From contig BRXU01000001.1 of NCBI GenBank assembly GCA_030267565.1, positions 8,907,001 to 8,971,000 of the forward strand: a stretch of 64,000 nt of DNA, given 5' to 3'. Both the position numbers and the translations under genes were made by a program. Shown piece after piece: positions 1 through 13,925 of the stretch. A model generated the notes under the pieces. That model worked only from the letters and a program-made list of their open reading frames with translations, was not told the origin of the DNA and did not search any database. Numbering within the stretch: position 1 is the stretch's first letter; each line of letters opens with the position of its first letter. Origin of the DNA: Pleodorina starrii (Eukaryota; Chlorophyta; Chlorophyceae; Chlamydomonadales; Volvocaceae).

Positions 1-3000
1 GCGCGGAGCAGACGCGACTCCAGGAGTTGCAGGAGGCGCTTGCGCGGCGTGGAGCAAACGCCGCCCCGTTCGGACGCTTCCCTTATTGCCAGTGAGTCAA
101 TCTCTTTCAGAGTCCGCCGTATGCCCCTCCGTAATGCTGTGCTTCCGTTCGGGCCGTCCATCGTTCACACATCGCCGCTGAGAGGCGTCTCGGTCCCGGC
201 CTCCGTTTTTCGCTGCGACGCAGGTGCGACACTTACGACTGCACTTGCAATCCCTATAGCATCTCCTACGTGGGCAGCGCTCCGGCCCTGGTAAGTTCGA
301 TTCGAACGCCTTGTTTACCGTTGTACGCAAAACGTGGCCCAGCGGTCAGCCACAGGCAGCAGCAGCGCCGCCCCCACCAGCGGCACCAGCGCCGGCCAAG
401 GCGCAGCGAGCAGCCGCGCCCCAAGCGCCCGGCAGCTCCTCCCAAACACCCGTCCATCTGTAATGAAAGGGTCTCCAGCGGCTTGCGTACTGTCACTAGG
501 CGGCCTTCCACCTGCCGATGATTGCTCCCTACGCCAAACTCAACAATCAGTGGCTCACATGCCGCTGTGCTGGGCATCGACCCCCGGCCAGCCCCGCCGC
601 CGCCACAGTCTCCTGCCACAGTATTCGGTGCGCATGAGCAAAGCGGGAGGACGCCCGCCTTGGGTTTTTGCAAGGGGAAGGTTCCTCGGCAGTCGCTGTC
701 AGTCAGCTGCTCGAATCTGCCCCTTCCCGGGCTGTCAGGAATACGTAACGGCCGTCAGGCCGTACGGTACGAACGGAACCTGGATACGACACCCCCGTGG
801 CCTCGCGCCCTCGTCCAGCGCTCCACCGGTTCGGTGGGGAGGTGGATACGGCAGCGCTCAGTGCAGACACCGCTTGCCGTTTTATATTGCTAACCGCCTT
901 TCCACCTTGCCCAACCAACCCAACCACCCAACCATCACATGCCGACCGTTGCAGAGTCGGAAACCGGGCATCCCAACCACCAAGTACTGCTTCGCTGTCC
1001 AGTACAAAGGTTGCGACACCAAGCGCGCATGCTGTAAAACGTTGAGGAAGCGGGTGTACAAGCTTGCCATGCCGACGAGTAAGTCCTCCGCGCGATGGTT
1101 TCGGCGCGTGATGTGTAGTTTGTTTTCCGGCAGACAACAGCCCGGTTATCACCGCTACAAGTGGAGCAAAGAGACGAGCGCCTCCAAGCAGCATGCGCCG
1201 CCATGTAAAACGCCGTGCTGCTTGTTGCTCGTTGCCCCTCTTTCCCCTCCCGCTCCGTTCGATTCCTCTGGTGCCGTCCCCTTGGATGGATGCATTCCCC
1301 TTTTCCCGCACGGATGGGCCCAGCAAAGGCCGCTCGTCATGCACAGTCCACATCCGCACACACAGAGAGCCCCATCTATGCCTATCTATGCCGATGGGGC
1401 ATGCGTCCATTCAACTTAAGCTTCCCACTCCGGTCCCCGCTTGCAGCGGTGGCCTGCGTCAAGCCGGCGCTGACGCTGGTGGAGGTCAACGGCCAGCGCT
1501 GGATCAACTGGGAGACCAAGGCATGGATCATGCCTACGGGAGGTGAGGCCGTACGTACAGTGCCGTACCACAAAAAGGCACGGCGTGTTTCCTTCCTAGT
1601 AGCACATGCCGTACATGCATGGGGCCGAGCATGCACGTCCTGCCTGACCCTGGATCTGGTCGGGGCGGGCAGCCCGCTTTGGCAAGGGCGCCGATCGATT
1701 GGCGTTCATGGAGAGAAGGAAGAAGACCAAGAATGCGCACGCTGCCGCCGACCTGCGTGCGTGCCGCCGCCGCGGTGGGGATCGGCGGCGGCGGAGGGAA
1801 GCTGGCGGCTGCAGCAAGCAGGTTGGCGGCCGAGTCCAGCTTCCCCAGGCCAGCTGCCGCCACCGCTGCCATCACCGCCGCCGCCGCCGCTGCCATCGCC
1901 GCTGGCACCATCACCGCCGCCGCTACCCAAGGTGGCGCTAGGGCCGCTGCCGCCACATCCTTCCCCAGCCGGCGTGGCGCGGCGGCTGTCCCAGCCCCCA
2001 GCCGCCTCCCAGCATCACTCTCGCACTATCCAGGTCGCCTCCCAGCTCAGTTGGCCTCGACACTTCCTCAGCCCAACTAACTACCCGTGGAGGCAGCGGA
2101 GGCGAGTGCGGCGGCGGGTGCGGCCCAGGGACTGGAGTCAGCCGGCGGCGGGGAGCCGTTGGAAGCCCTGCCTGCAGCAGCCGAGCCCCAGCATGCCACC
2201 GCCGCATTGCACCTCCTTTCACCTACTCCACTTGTGGACCGCTGGTGTACCGCCACCGCCGCGACCCAGCGACCGGGCCCATTTCAGCCTAGCCCCCGCC
2301 CCGCCCCGCTCAGCCCTGCCCGTCCCAGCAGCCAGCGCCGTTGACTCTGCACGGACTTGGTCACGCAGCAGCGGTCACGCTCCCGTTCGCAGCCGCATGT
2401 CCCAGGCCCAGGCCCAGTCCCAGGCCCAGGCCGCGCCCGGGCTTCGCGGGGTGCGGCGTGAAGGAAAGGCGGCGAGGAGGCGGCTGCAGCGGAGGCGGCT
2501 ACAGCGGCGCTGCTGGCTGGCAACGTGGCAAGGGGCTGTGCGCAGCGGGTGAACCCGCGACCCCGGACCCCGGACCCCGGACCTGGGGGCCAGGCGCTGT
2601 GACTGGGGCGCCGAACTGCGAGGCACTGCGAGCCGCCGGCGCACGTGCACGCGAGGGTCAGCTTCCCCGCCTGACCAGCCGGAGCCTCGAGAGGGTCCCC
2701 GCCCGCTGCGCTGCCGCTCATCATTCGAGAACAGAAATCAGCGTCTTGTCCCAGGAGGAGGAGGAAGAGGAGCAGGAGGAGGAGGAGGCACGGGAACCGC
2801 TGGCTGGTCCGTCACCCCAGGCCGCCGCCTAGGGCCTGGCGCTCATAACCCACCCCACACCGCCTTCCCGGCCCCGTGTCCAACCCCCAACCCCGCAAAC
2901 CCAAAGACTTCCGCTCCACCACACCATGCCACGCCATGCCACGCCACACCATGCCATGCCACGCCCCTCGGGCCCCGCGGCGGACCCCCACCCCCCCCCC

Positions 3001-6000
3001 GTCCCTCGCCCGCCAACAAACCTCCACGCCGGCCCACCTCCCTCGCCCCCGCAACATCGAACCCGCGCGGCGGCCGTCCGCAGACATCAAGTACGAGTTC
3101 CGCATGTACGGCTTCGAGTTCAACGCGACGACGTTCCCGGGCACGCAGTTTTGCCTGACGGTCACCGATCCGTGCACCTCCTTTATGGAACTGTGCGACC
3201 TGCAAGAGGGCTCCCGCACCCGGTCAACTGCGCCCATGGGCAACTGCAAGTGAGTTCTTCACGTACAAGCACCTGGGTCTGGAATCCTGGGCCTTGGGAA
3301 TCCTGGGCCTTGGAAGCCTGGGCCTTGGAAGCCTGGGTCTTGGATTTGGGGGCTGTGCTACGCTGGGCGACTGCGCTGTGCTGTGCTGTGCTGTGCGGGG
3401 CTGTGCTGCGCTGTCCTGCGCTGGGCCGCTGGGCTGCGCTGCAGTGTGCTGCTCTTGCGACGTGGAATGTGCGGTCGTGGGGCCGGGTTGGTTGGACTTG
3501 GCTAGGGCTGCGTGGGGAGGGGAGGGGAGGGGAGCCTGGGGAGGAGCCTGCGCGGCCGCTCGTGCAGCCCGATCGCGTACGGCAGGGGCAGCCCATCCGC
3601 CGGGCTGCTTCATTTGCTGCGGCTCTGCTTCAATCACACGTACCCCGCTGTCGGCCGCTGGGGGGCCGCCGGGAGGCCGCCGACTCTTCGGGGTCTCAAG
3701 TCGTGCGCAGCCGGGCAACCCATGCCTGCGACTTTCCAGGGCACCTCCAGGGCTCTCTTGGGAGAGGGGGGAGGCAGGACGCCCAAATCCGACAGCGGAG
3801 GGGAATTGCAGAGAGGAGGAGCCTACTGGAGCCTGAGGCGTGAGGCCCCGCCCGCAGGACCCCGGGGCACTGCATCCCCCGGGGGCCTGGAGCCAGGTGG
3901 CAGCAGGATGGCATAGGACCAAGGACCAGCCCGGCTGAGTCCCCTGGCTGCACCCGCGACTGCTGCTGTTGCGGGGACAGCCCTCCCCACAAGCCTCCCA
4001 TGCAGCACAGAGCAGCACAGTGTCTGTGAAGCCGCAGCCGCAGTAGGCAGCGCCGTGTGCAGCCCGCAGCAGCAACAAACGGCAGTGCCGCGCCAGGCCG
4101 CCGGTCGCGGCAAGCAGCGCCGGCGCCACATGCTGGGGGGGGGTGCGGGCTGCAAACAGAAGCGGTGGCAAGCGGCTGCTGCTGTGCGAAGAGCAGTGAC
4201 GGCAGCCAGCCCGTGTCAAACAGCAGCAGCAGCGGGAGCAGCAGGAGCAGCAGCAGCTGTGGAATGGCACAGACAGAAGCAGCAGCGGCGGCAGCTGCAG
4301 CCCGGATTATCTACGCAGCCGGACCCCCCCCCTCCAGTGCGTGTGCGTGTGGTGGTGGTGGAAGGGGAAGGGCAGCAAATGACAGCGGCGGTGGAACCGG
4401 CAAGTGGTCCCACGTGCCCTTGCATCCGCTCACTCCCACTCACTCCCACTCGGTGCAGTCGACAGTCCTCACCTGGCGCGCTGCACTGCGCTGCTCTGTT
4501 GTACTTTCGCACCGCACTGCACAGCCTGGTGCCGTGCTGCTGTGCGTGCCAGCACGGCCCAGCACAGCACGGCCCAGCACGGCACGGCCCAGCACGGCAG
4601 ACGGCACCGCATCCCGCAATGGCTGGCCGTGCACCCGCATCATCCGGGGGGTCATGGGGTGCGGGCAGGGGGGGGGGATGTCGCGTCTACGAGAAACATG
4701 ACGTTCAAATTCTCTAAGCCAGCCTATCTGCCTGTCTGTGCCGGATGTCGCCCCTGGCCGACGGTTTTTCCGCTCGTGGTTCCTCTGCCGGGGGTGCGGG
4801 GGGTGATCTGGCAGCGTGGCGGATGCACGAGGCGGTCTCCCCCCGGCTCGGCTGTGTGGTCGTCCCACGGCTCGGCTGTGTGGCGTCCTGCATCCCACGC
4901 ACACAGACACACACACAGCCCACCGCTCACTGCCCTGTTAGCCTGCCGTACTGGACTGTCGTATTCTCTTCACCCCTCCCCGACCGGCCCCCACCACTCT
5001 GCCCCCCCCCCGCCTTCTCCGCCTTGCACCCGGCTTCTGCGTCCTGCCCCCCGTATCGACTGGCTGCAGGTTCTCCCTGTCCGAGTCTTCAGTCGTGAAG
5101 TATTGCCCGGTGTGCCCAGTCAATTCGCTGACGCCGCAGCCGATAGGGCCCTTCATTGAGCGGCCACCGTCACCGCCGTCGCCGCCACAGCCGCCGTCGC
5201 CTCCACCATCACCGCCCTCCCCGCCGTCGCCGCCCTCGCCGCCCCCGTCGCCCCCCAGCCCGCCGGCACCTCCACCCTCGCCACCCAAGCCCCCCTCGCC
5301 GTCCCCGCTACCCTCGCCGCCACCCTCACCGCCACGACCACCTTCACCGCCGCCTTCACCGCCCAGCCCACCTTCCCCACCCTCACCGCCACCATCACCA
5401 CCGTCCCCTCCCAACCCCCCTTCACCGCCGCCATCACCGCCATCACCGCCATCACCGCCAAACCCACCTTCACCCCCTCCCAGCCCTCCATCTCCCCCTG
5501 CCCCACCTCCATCTCCCCCTGCCCCTCCCTCGCCCCCCTCGCCGCCGCCAATGCCTCCCAGCCCCCCTTCCCCGCCCTCACCGCCACCCTCGCCGCCCTC
5601 ACCCCCTAGCCCTCCTTCGCCCCCGCCGGCCCCTCCCAGCCCGCCATCACCCCCGTCGCCTCCACCAAGCCCTCCATCTCCCCCAGCCCCACCTCCATCT
5701 CCCCCTTCCCCTCCCTCGCCCCCCTCGCCGCCGCCAATGCCTCCCAGCCCCCCTTCCCCGCCCTCACCGCCACCCTCGCCGCCCTCACCCCCTAGCCCTC
5801 CTTCGCCCCCGCCGGCCCCTCCCAGCCCGCCATCACCCCCGTCGCCTCCACCAAGCCCTCCATCTCCCCCTGCCCCACCTCCATCTCCCCCATCCCCACC
5901 CGCGCCCCCCACGCCGCCGCCAATGCCTCCCAGCCCCCCTTCCCCGCCCTCACCGCCACCCTCGCCGCCCTCACCCCCTAGCCCTCCTTCGCCCCCGCCG

Positions 6001-9000
6001 GCCCCTCCCAGCCCGCCATCACCCCCGTCGCCTCCACCAAGCCCTCCATCTCCCCCTGCCCCACCTCCATCTCCCCCTTCCCCTCCCTCGCCCCCCTCGC
6101 CGCCGCCACTGCCTCCCAGTCCCCCTTCCCCGCCCTCACCGCCACCCTCGCCGCCCTCACCCCCAAGCCCGCCTTCGCCCCCGCCGGCCCCTCCCAGCCC
6201 GCCATCGCCCCCATCGCCTCCACCAAGCCCACCATCTCCTCCATCACCTCCACCGTCACCGCCTTCCCCACCACCACCGCCCTCTCCACCCCCTGAGCCC
6301 CCAAGCCCGCCTCCTCCACCGCCCCAGCCCCCAAGCCCACCACAGCCACCATCACCTCCCTCACCACCGCCGTCACCACCTTCACCCCCGAGCCCCCCAC
6401 CGCCGCCCCCCGACCCACCCCCTCCCCCGGACCCACCTCCCCCTCCTCCCCCGCCACCACCGCCACCCCAAATGTGGTACGACCCGCCACCGCCTCCACC
6501 ACCTCCACCCCCGCCTCCTCCGCCACCTCCTCCACCTCCTGCCTTTGACGCACCTCCTGCCTTTGACGTGAGCCCGAGCCCTCCACCCCCTCCACCGCCT
6601 CCCCCACCTCCTCCACCACCACCCCCGCCCCCGCCCCCGCCACCACCACCACCCTCTCCTCCCTCCCCTCCACCATCACCTCCATCACCCCCAAGTCCTC
6701 CATCCCCACCGCCGTCACCTCCATCTCCACCGCCGCCACCACCAGAGCCTCCCAGCCCCCCTTCGCCTCCATCGCCTCCATCACCTCCACCAGAGCCACC
6801 TCTGCCCCCCGACTGGCCTAATTTCCCACCAGACCCTCCAAGCCCTCCACCTCGCCCGTCACCTCCACCTTCTCCGCCCTCACCACCGTCTCCACCGCCA
6901 TCCCCACCAAGCCCACCATCACCGCCGTCGCCTCCACCTTCACCCCCCTCTCCTCCATCACCCCCATCCCCACCACCATCCCCTCCCAGCCCTCCATCTC
7001 CTCCATCACCACCTCCCAGCCCTCCCTCCCCACCATCCCCGCCGCCACTGCCTCCCAGCCCTCCCTCCCCACCATCCCCCCCGCCACTGCCTCCCAGCCC
7101 TCCCTCCCCACCATCCCCGCCGCCACTGCCTCCCAGCCCGCCATCTCCTCCATCACCTCCACCGTCACCGCCTTCCCCACCACAACCGCCCTCCCCGCCC
7201 CCTGAGCCCCCAAGCCCGCCTCCACCGCCCCCCGAGCCACCAAGCCCTCCTTCACCACCACCACCACCACCATCCCCGCCGCCACCACCATCACCTCCCT
7301 CCCCTCCGCCATCGCCCCCAAGCCCACCATCTCCTCCATCACCTCCACCGTCACCACCTTCCCCACCACTACCGCCCTCCCCGCCCCCGGAGCCCCCAAG
7401 CCCGCCTTCACCACCCCCCGAGCCGCCCAGCCCTCCACTGCCGCCCTCGCCACCACCGTCCCCGCCACCACCCCCCTCACCTCCCTCGCCGCCACCCTCA
7501 CCACCAAGCCCTCCATCACCTCCTCCCTCGCCACCTTCACCTCCCACCCCGCCATCCCCGCCGCCGGCCCCTCCCAGCCCGCCATCGCCCCCGTCGCCTC
7601 CACCAAGCCCACCATCTCCTCCATCGCCACCACCGTCACCGCCTTCCCCACCACAACCGCCCTCCCCGCCTCCTGAGCCCCCAAGCCCTCCTTCACCACC
7701 GTCCCCGCCGCCTTCACCACCACCACCACCCTCACCGCCGCCCCCACCACCCGAGCCGCCAAGCCCACCGCTGCCCCCTTCCCCTCCACCAAGCCCACCA
7801 TCCCCACCGCCACCACCGCCGCCACCCCCACCCCCACCAGAGCCTCCGTCTCCTCCACCTTCTCCTCCCAGCCCTCCGTCACCACCACCGTCACCTCCCA
7901 GCCCACCATCGCCACCTTCCCCTCCACCTTCTCCACCATCCCCACCAAGCCCGCCTTCTCCACCGCCTCAGCCTCCGCTCCCTCCTGCACCACCGCCAAG
8001 CCCACCTCACCCTCCCTCGCCTCCCTCGCCCCCGCCGTCGCCACCCTCACCTCCTCCACCTCCATCACCACCACCCTCGCCCCCCTCCCCTCCACCCCCA
8101 CCCTCACCACCGCCATCACCCCCCAGTCCGCCCTCTCCACCACCCTCACCGCCAAGCCCACCATCGCCGCCTTCCCCTCCACCATCACCACCCTCTCCAC
8201 CCTCTCCACCCTCACCCCCACCGTCACCTCCCAGCCCGCCATCACCGCCATCACCGCCTCCCTCACCCCCAAGCCCACCCTCGCCGCCACCGTCACCACC
8301 GTCGCCACCTCTGCCACCTTCACCACCTCCCTCACCCCCAAGCCCACCACCACCGCCGTCGCCTCCGCCAAGCCCGCCGTCACCACCTTCCCCGCCTCCA
8401 TCCCCGCCACCTCCACCCAGCCCTCCTCACCTCCCACGCTTCCCTCCAAGCCCACCGAAGCCACCCTCCCCACCACCACGGCCGCCCTCGCCGCCCTCAC
8501 CCTCCCCGCCACCACCACTACCACCACTACCTCCCTCGCCACCGCCCTCACCACCCAGCCCGCCCTCACCACCACCATCACCTCCCAGTCCGCCGTCGCC
8601 GCCCTCCCCGCCGCCCTCCCCGCCCGCACCTCCGAAGCCGCCCCGGCCGCCACCACAACCGCCATCACCACCCCGCCCGCCTCCCCACCCGCCAAATCCC
8701 CCATTGCCGCCTTCACCGCCGCCCTCTCCGCCATCACCGCCCAGCCCACCATCGCCGCCACCCTCCCCGCCCTCACCGCCATCGCCGCCGCCGGAACCGC
8801 CGCTGCTGCCCGGCCCGCCGGCTGAGCCGCCGGGCCTGCCCTTCCCGCCAGGCTTCCCCCTGCTCCCCTTCAGCGGCTTCCGACCGCCGCCACCGCCGGC
8901 ACCCATGATCAGGGTGCGTGGGTGGCATACGTTTCTTCGAAGAGAGCGTGCATGTACATTCAGCGGTTTTCTTTCATGGCTGTCCAGCGTAACAGACTGG

Positions 9001-11328
9001 CTTGTTTTTGCTTCCCTAGGTTTGCTACTTTGGAGTTTCCGGTTCCCGGGTTTCAGGTTTCCCGGGGGGCGGGGGAGTTCCCGGTTCAAAAACGTCTCTA
9101 CGTGTGAGATGTACCCATCTCCCCGCCATGGGTTCTCGGTCGCCTGCGGTCTCGGTCGCCTGCGGTGTCGTTTTCTTATCCCCCGCCTCGGCGCTCGTCA
9201 GCTCTGCCTCAGAACAGGTCAGGACTATCCTTTTCCCCCGGTGGTAGTGGTGCTGATGGTGGTGGTGGTGGTGGGCTGAATCCCCGCGTGTCCCTTTCCA
9301 CTGCCCCCCAACCCCCCAACCCAACAACAGACGCACACCTGCCCCCAAGCGACGGCCAACGTGCCCTTCGTGCTGAGCAAAATCACCGTCTCCAACGGCA
9401 CGGATCGGTACGGCGACCCGGCCACGGCCATGTGTACGACGATCTTCCGGCAGACCTGCGTCGCCAATGCGACCACGTGCTGCAAGATGGATCTCGCAAA
9501 GGTACGACAATCCGGCGGAAGGACGGCAGTGGTGGGGGAGCGGAGGATGGCACTGCGAATTTTGACTCTTTACTACCACCACCGCCCCCGCTCATCATCA
9601 CCAGCTCACCACCTGCCCGGTCTGTGGACTGTGGTGGTGATGAATCTGGTGGCGGCGTTGTCCGCCCGCCCGCCTGCCTTCCCGCCCGCCTGTCTTCCCG
9701 CCTGCACCTTTCCGCCTACCTGCTTTCCCGCCTGCCGTTCCGCCTGCCTTGTCTTTCGGCCTTCCCCCCCCGCCTGCCTTCCCGCCCGCTGCCTCCCCGC
9801 CTGCCTTCCCGCCCGCCTGCCCCCCCGCCTGCCTTCCCGCCCGCCTGCTGTGTGGTGATGGCTTTGCCTGCGCGTCCGACTGCGTCTGAGCCCACCTGAC
9901 CTAACCCACTAATGGCCGCCGGGCGGCAGACTTGGGGTGTGCGGGAGGAATAGCGGGAGCTGCAGCTGTGGCAGTGGGGGTGGTTACCTTCCGGCTCACC
10001 TGAGAACATACGCCAAACACCAGACAGAACGGAACGGACAGAAATTGAAAGGACAGAGCCGAAGGCACACGAACTGAAGGGGACACAAACTGAAGGGGAC
10101 ACAAACTGAAGGGGACTGGGCGGGTTCGTCTCGCCGCGCCGTGCCGTGCTGTCGCAGGTTGAGGTGCTGATGAACCCCATGTGCAAGGCCGATGTACGGC
10201 GCATCACCGTCAACGGCAAAGACATGAAGTACAGCTGGGCCTTCTACGACCGCTTCATTGCGCTCAAGTTCGTGCGCCTGACGAGGTGAGGGAAGCAGGG
10301 GGGGGAGGGGCAGGGGGACGGGGGAGGGAGGGAAGGCTCAAACGTCCGATGGGGTCAGAGGCTGAAGTGGAGGGTGCCGAGGCCGACTGGCCGAGGCCAT
10401 ACCGGTAGTCCGATGAGGTGAGCCCCTGAGGCGTGAGGCCTTGGTAGCGGCGCACGGCAGAGGATGGAGCGGGCTGGGCGTTCGCCGACAGCCAGTGGCA
10501 GCAGCTCCTGGCGGCTCGGCCCTGGCGCCTGTTTCTGCCGCCCTGCCTTTCGCTCGCCCCCCTTTCGGCCGGCCGGCCGTCGTCGCCTCTCTCCCCTCGC
10601 CAAAGCCTGATCCTATATCCGTATCGCGTGTCCTTGCTCGCCCGGTCCCCCATAACAGGGTGATCCCACGACCCAACGGAGCCAAGCTCTGCTGGTGAGT
10701 CAGGGGCTCACACGCGGCGGGAAGCGGCGCGCCGGTGTCGCCAGGAGGCGCCGGTGTCGCGCGGTGTTGCGTTGCGCGCTGGGTGCTGCGTTGCGCGCTG
10801 GGAGTCGCGTGAGATGTGCCTCCGGGGTTAGCCCGATGGTGGGTGGTCGTGGCCAGTTCGGCGCTCAGTTAGTCGGAAGGTTCCTGCTGGGAGCCGGACA
10901 GGTGTGAGTTTGAGTGACTTGGACCCTCTTTTGGACAAGGCGTCAGGACGGGCCTCGCGTCCTTTCATGCCGCTTCCCGCCCCGCAACTGCACGCGCAGG
11001 TATGTGAGCCGGCCAGCTTGCTCGGTGCCCTCGACGTTCTGCTACAAGAACCGCTGCCAGGTGCGCTAGCGAAAGGGCAGACGGCGTGGCCTACACCACT
11101 TCACCAAATCTCCATCCCGACATGTCTTGTTATCTGTTCCAAATGTTTCAAGCCAAGATATTACAAACAGCTTCCTGGACGCCCTGCACAACCGCAAGTT
11201 CGTTCAGCTCGCATCTCAACCGATGACAGATTTGAAACCGAAATGGTAACTTGATTTTACCCAATTGCTCGCAGGCGAACATCTTCAACGGCGACAACAG
11301 TTGCTGCCCAGCAAACTTGATCTCTTAG
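1..11328 (+). CDS. Pherophorin, giant HR-rod type (5' partial)
   Basis: Secreted Hyp-rich matrix glycoprotein. Exons: 1-91 (codon start at 3), 224-290, 955-1078, 1447-1542, 3084-3249, 5070-8913, 9331-9501, 10158-10285, 10659-10694, 11000-11060, 11275-11328. Phase is kept at every junction, giving 1,611 visible residues. The N-terminal pherophorin domain starts at FPYCQC (about residue 26) and contains the paired-cysteine motif ACCKTLRK, VTVNG-like VEVNG, and KYCPVC. Next comes an SPP/PPSPP rod of about 1,240 residues from one exon. The C-terminal domain (about 1463-1611) carries TTCCKMDLAK, RRITVNGKDM, FCYKNRCQ and NSCCPANLIS before TAG. Family knowledge: both domains are the pherophorin domain (formerly DUF3707), and the rod is expected to be hydroxylated and arabinosylated. 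The signal peptide must lie upstream of the window. The rod is long even for pherophorins. Splice sites are inferred but mutually consistent. Confidence 0.93.
5147..8880 (+). repeat. Coding Pro-rich repeat tract of the pherophorin rod
   Basis: This is degenerate CCN/TCN coding repeat, translated as SPP, PPSPP and SPPPSPP. It is interrupted by a few non-Pro islands: QMWYDPP and AFDAPPAFDVSP (about 6471-6575), DWPNFPPDPP (about 6810-6840) and HLPRFPP (about 8425-8450). Long open frames on the other strands here (Gly-rich, Ala/Val-rich) are compositional shadows. Confidence 0.9.
5530..6273 (+). repeat. 186-bp (62-residue) tandem unit, four copies
   Basis: Inside the pherophorin rod a 186-bp unit is repeated about four times. 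The marker PPMPPSPP (the last copy reads PPLPPSPP) recurs at about 5551, 5737, 5923 and 6109. Unit length is a multiple of three, so frame is kept. Copies are nearly identical, pointing to recent tandem expansion. Confidence 0.85.
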
Positions 11329-11607
11329 AGTGGCTTTGGGCTGCTCCAGTCGAAACGTGCGACCGTCAGTGCATCTGCGACAATGACAGCGACTTGACAG
11401 TATACGTTGCATTGGCTGACGCCAGTAACACACATGTGCTCCACCACAACGGTCTTCCGTGTTGGGGACGCACACGTAATCAGGCGGCCGTTTGTACGAC
11501 TGCCGTACCGAAGCCGCCCGCCTCTTACTTTTTGACGGTCCTTGGCTTCTTGGTTGGGCGCGCGGGTTTCGGCCTGCAGGGCGGGCCATCGCCCCCCCCT
11601 GATTTGA

Positions 11608-11640
11608 TACCGTTTACGGGCTCCGGCCTATACGTGGATA
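11608..11640 (+). repeat. Dispersed CGGCCTATACGTGGATA motif, copy 1
   Basis: Full-length copy: ACCGTTTACGGGCTCC precedes the core. It shares about 33 bp with copy 5. A C-rich run follows, as in copies 3 and 4. Confidence 0.85.
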
Positions 11641-13917
11641 ACCCCCCGGCGACCGGCACATACTGCTCCACCGTCGCGCCTCTGATGTTTTCAACGACAC
11701 CTACTGAGGCGTCTTCCACGTCGTCCGCTTCTTGTACTTTGATGGGCACCAGCCGCGTCAGCATCTACATTCGCAATCCGCTGAAGGCTGCCAAGACTGC
11801 TGCAGTCGCCTGCCACCTCCGCTGCCTCCTCCGCTGCCGCCGCCGCCGCCGCTGGCTCCTTCGCTGCAGCCGCACCCGCCGCAGCAGCAGAACGGCAGCG
11901 GGCTCGAAGGACCTGCGCTGTCGACGTGCTGATGGATCACATACTGAGCGACTGACTGGCGGGGGTCAATAATGTGGCGCGAGAGCACGAGCAGGGGTTG
12001 CAGTTCCACGGGGGAAAGGCGCCTTGAGGCAGTGTGAAACACACGACCCCGCTTCCGACCGTGGGCCGCATTGCGCTGTGTGCATATACTTGGTGCGGCA
12101 GGAGCGATGCGCCGAGCCGTCGAGCGGGCGCGTGCTCCGGGGTCAATACAGTGCCGTACTCGCAGGGGGAGCTACCGGTATGCAATCTCGGTAACCCTGC
12201 GGACCTGTGCCGGCGCCGAAATGCGCTTCCGGACCTGGGGGGCCGCAGGGTTGGTGGGGCGCGCGTCGGGTCCGGGTCCTGCGGGGTGCTGCGGATCCGG
12301 AGCCGGGGTGCACCCACCGCCGGGTGATTTTGTGCGCGCTCGTGGTGCAATACCCACCCACCCGCCCGCCCTGGCTTTCCCCCGCCCCGTGCTATGCGGG
12401 TGGTGTGTGTGTTTATGTGTTTGTTGAACCGTGGGGAGTGATTGAATCGCAATTGCAATGGCTGTGTGGTCGATATTTGTACTAGCAGTACCGGTAATAA
12501 TGGACGGGGTCTGGGGGGTAAGTAAGGGGATTGGGGAATTGGGACTCGACGCACCGGGGGCCCCCACTGTACCCACGGGGAATCGACCGTGTGCGGGACG
12601 TGCGGCATGTTGGAACACGGCAGCAGTGGACGATTATACTTACACATTCCCCCCATCCCCCTTCCCCCGCTATCTTTTGTTGTGGCAGCGCTTGATCCAC
12701 CGAACGTGTAGATCCACCGAACGTAGACTGATGGACGTGTCGTTGGGTGTCTTGTCTGCTCTTGTTTTGCTCTTGTCTCTTCGTTCCTCTGCGGAGCGCC
12801 AACGATGCGTGCGTGCGTGTGTGGTTGGGCAATTGTTGTGACTTGGCGGGCGGCGGTCGTGCCGGCCCCCACCACCCCGCCCCCGCGCATGGGGCGTAGT
12901 ACGGCGGTGTAGGGAATGCAGTACGGCGGCAGCGAAATGCTGCCTTTCCCATGGAACATCCAGTTGTTGTGTTGGCTTGCAGGCCGGGCGTTGGGTTGAC
13001 ACACCTAACCCCCGCGTGTGTCGTGTTTCGTGTTTCGTGCGTGTGCTTGCATCGGGACTGTCTGGCGCTCTGCTTGTGGCAGTACCTCTTGGCGTGAGGC
13101 TGGCGTGAGGTTGGCGTGAGGTTGGCGCGCCGTCGCTGACAGGAGAACACTCTTTGCCTTCCCTGCCTGTACTACCGTCACCGCACTGTGCCGTGCCGTA
13201 CTCTATATCGCACTGTTGGGCTGTACTGCTCGTACGGCGCACGCATGTACCTCTCATGCAATGCTTGTACGGCGCACGCATGTGCGCGCATTCCTATCGG
13301 CCCCGCGGCGTGTGTGTTTCATTCACTGACCCGCTGGGACCGTTGTGTGGGCGTGCCTTGGCATGACTGGACTCCAGTGAAAGTTCAGGTCAGAGTTAAG
13401 AAGCGCCAGCAGGCGTTTCGGGGCTCGAAAGGCCGACCTCTCGCCGCCGTGCACGGCCTGCCGCACACGACCGCTGGCGCCGGGTCGCGTTCCAAAGGCT
13501 GTGGGATCGCAAGAGATTGTTACAAGCAAAAGAATGACCCACGAGCCATTCCAAAACTGTCAAACAGGTTTCAACCATCAAGCCTGCGCATTTGAAACAA
13601 TTATTAATGGCCCAAATCTTCTTAGTAATAAGCAAGATATGTATGGATGGTGTTTAGGAGTGCACACGTCCTTACTCTGAAGGCGCTCCTTATGAATACA
13701 GTAGTGTAGGCTGTTTTGCGACGGGGAGCCCGGAGGGCTGCGGAAAGTTTTTGGTATCTGAAACATCAGGCACCCGAATGCGAGCTTCGGCGTGTCAATC
13801 GTCAGAGACGGGGGCAGACGCTGTAAGACATGCGCATTGGGTGGGTGCCCTTTCTAAAGGTGATGCGCATCGTAGTCAGCACCCATAAGGATAAAATGTG
13901 ACATGATCTCACGGCGC

Positions 13918-13925
13918 TATATATA
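13918..13925 (+). promoter_or_regulatory. Candidate TATA box of gene A
   Basis: TATATATA lies about 262 bp upstream of the gene A ATG in a locally AT-richer stretch. The match is by motif and position only. Confidence 0.35.

Noticed and set aside
4938..7547. 869-codon Gly-rich minus-strand open frame, and Ala/Val-rich frames at 5153-8782
   Set aside because: Reverse-strand shadows of the pherophorin Pro-rich exon.
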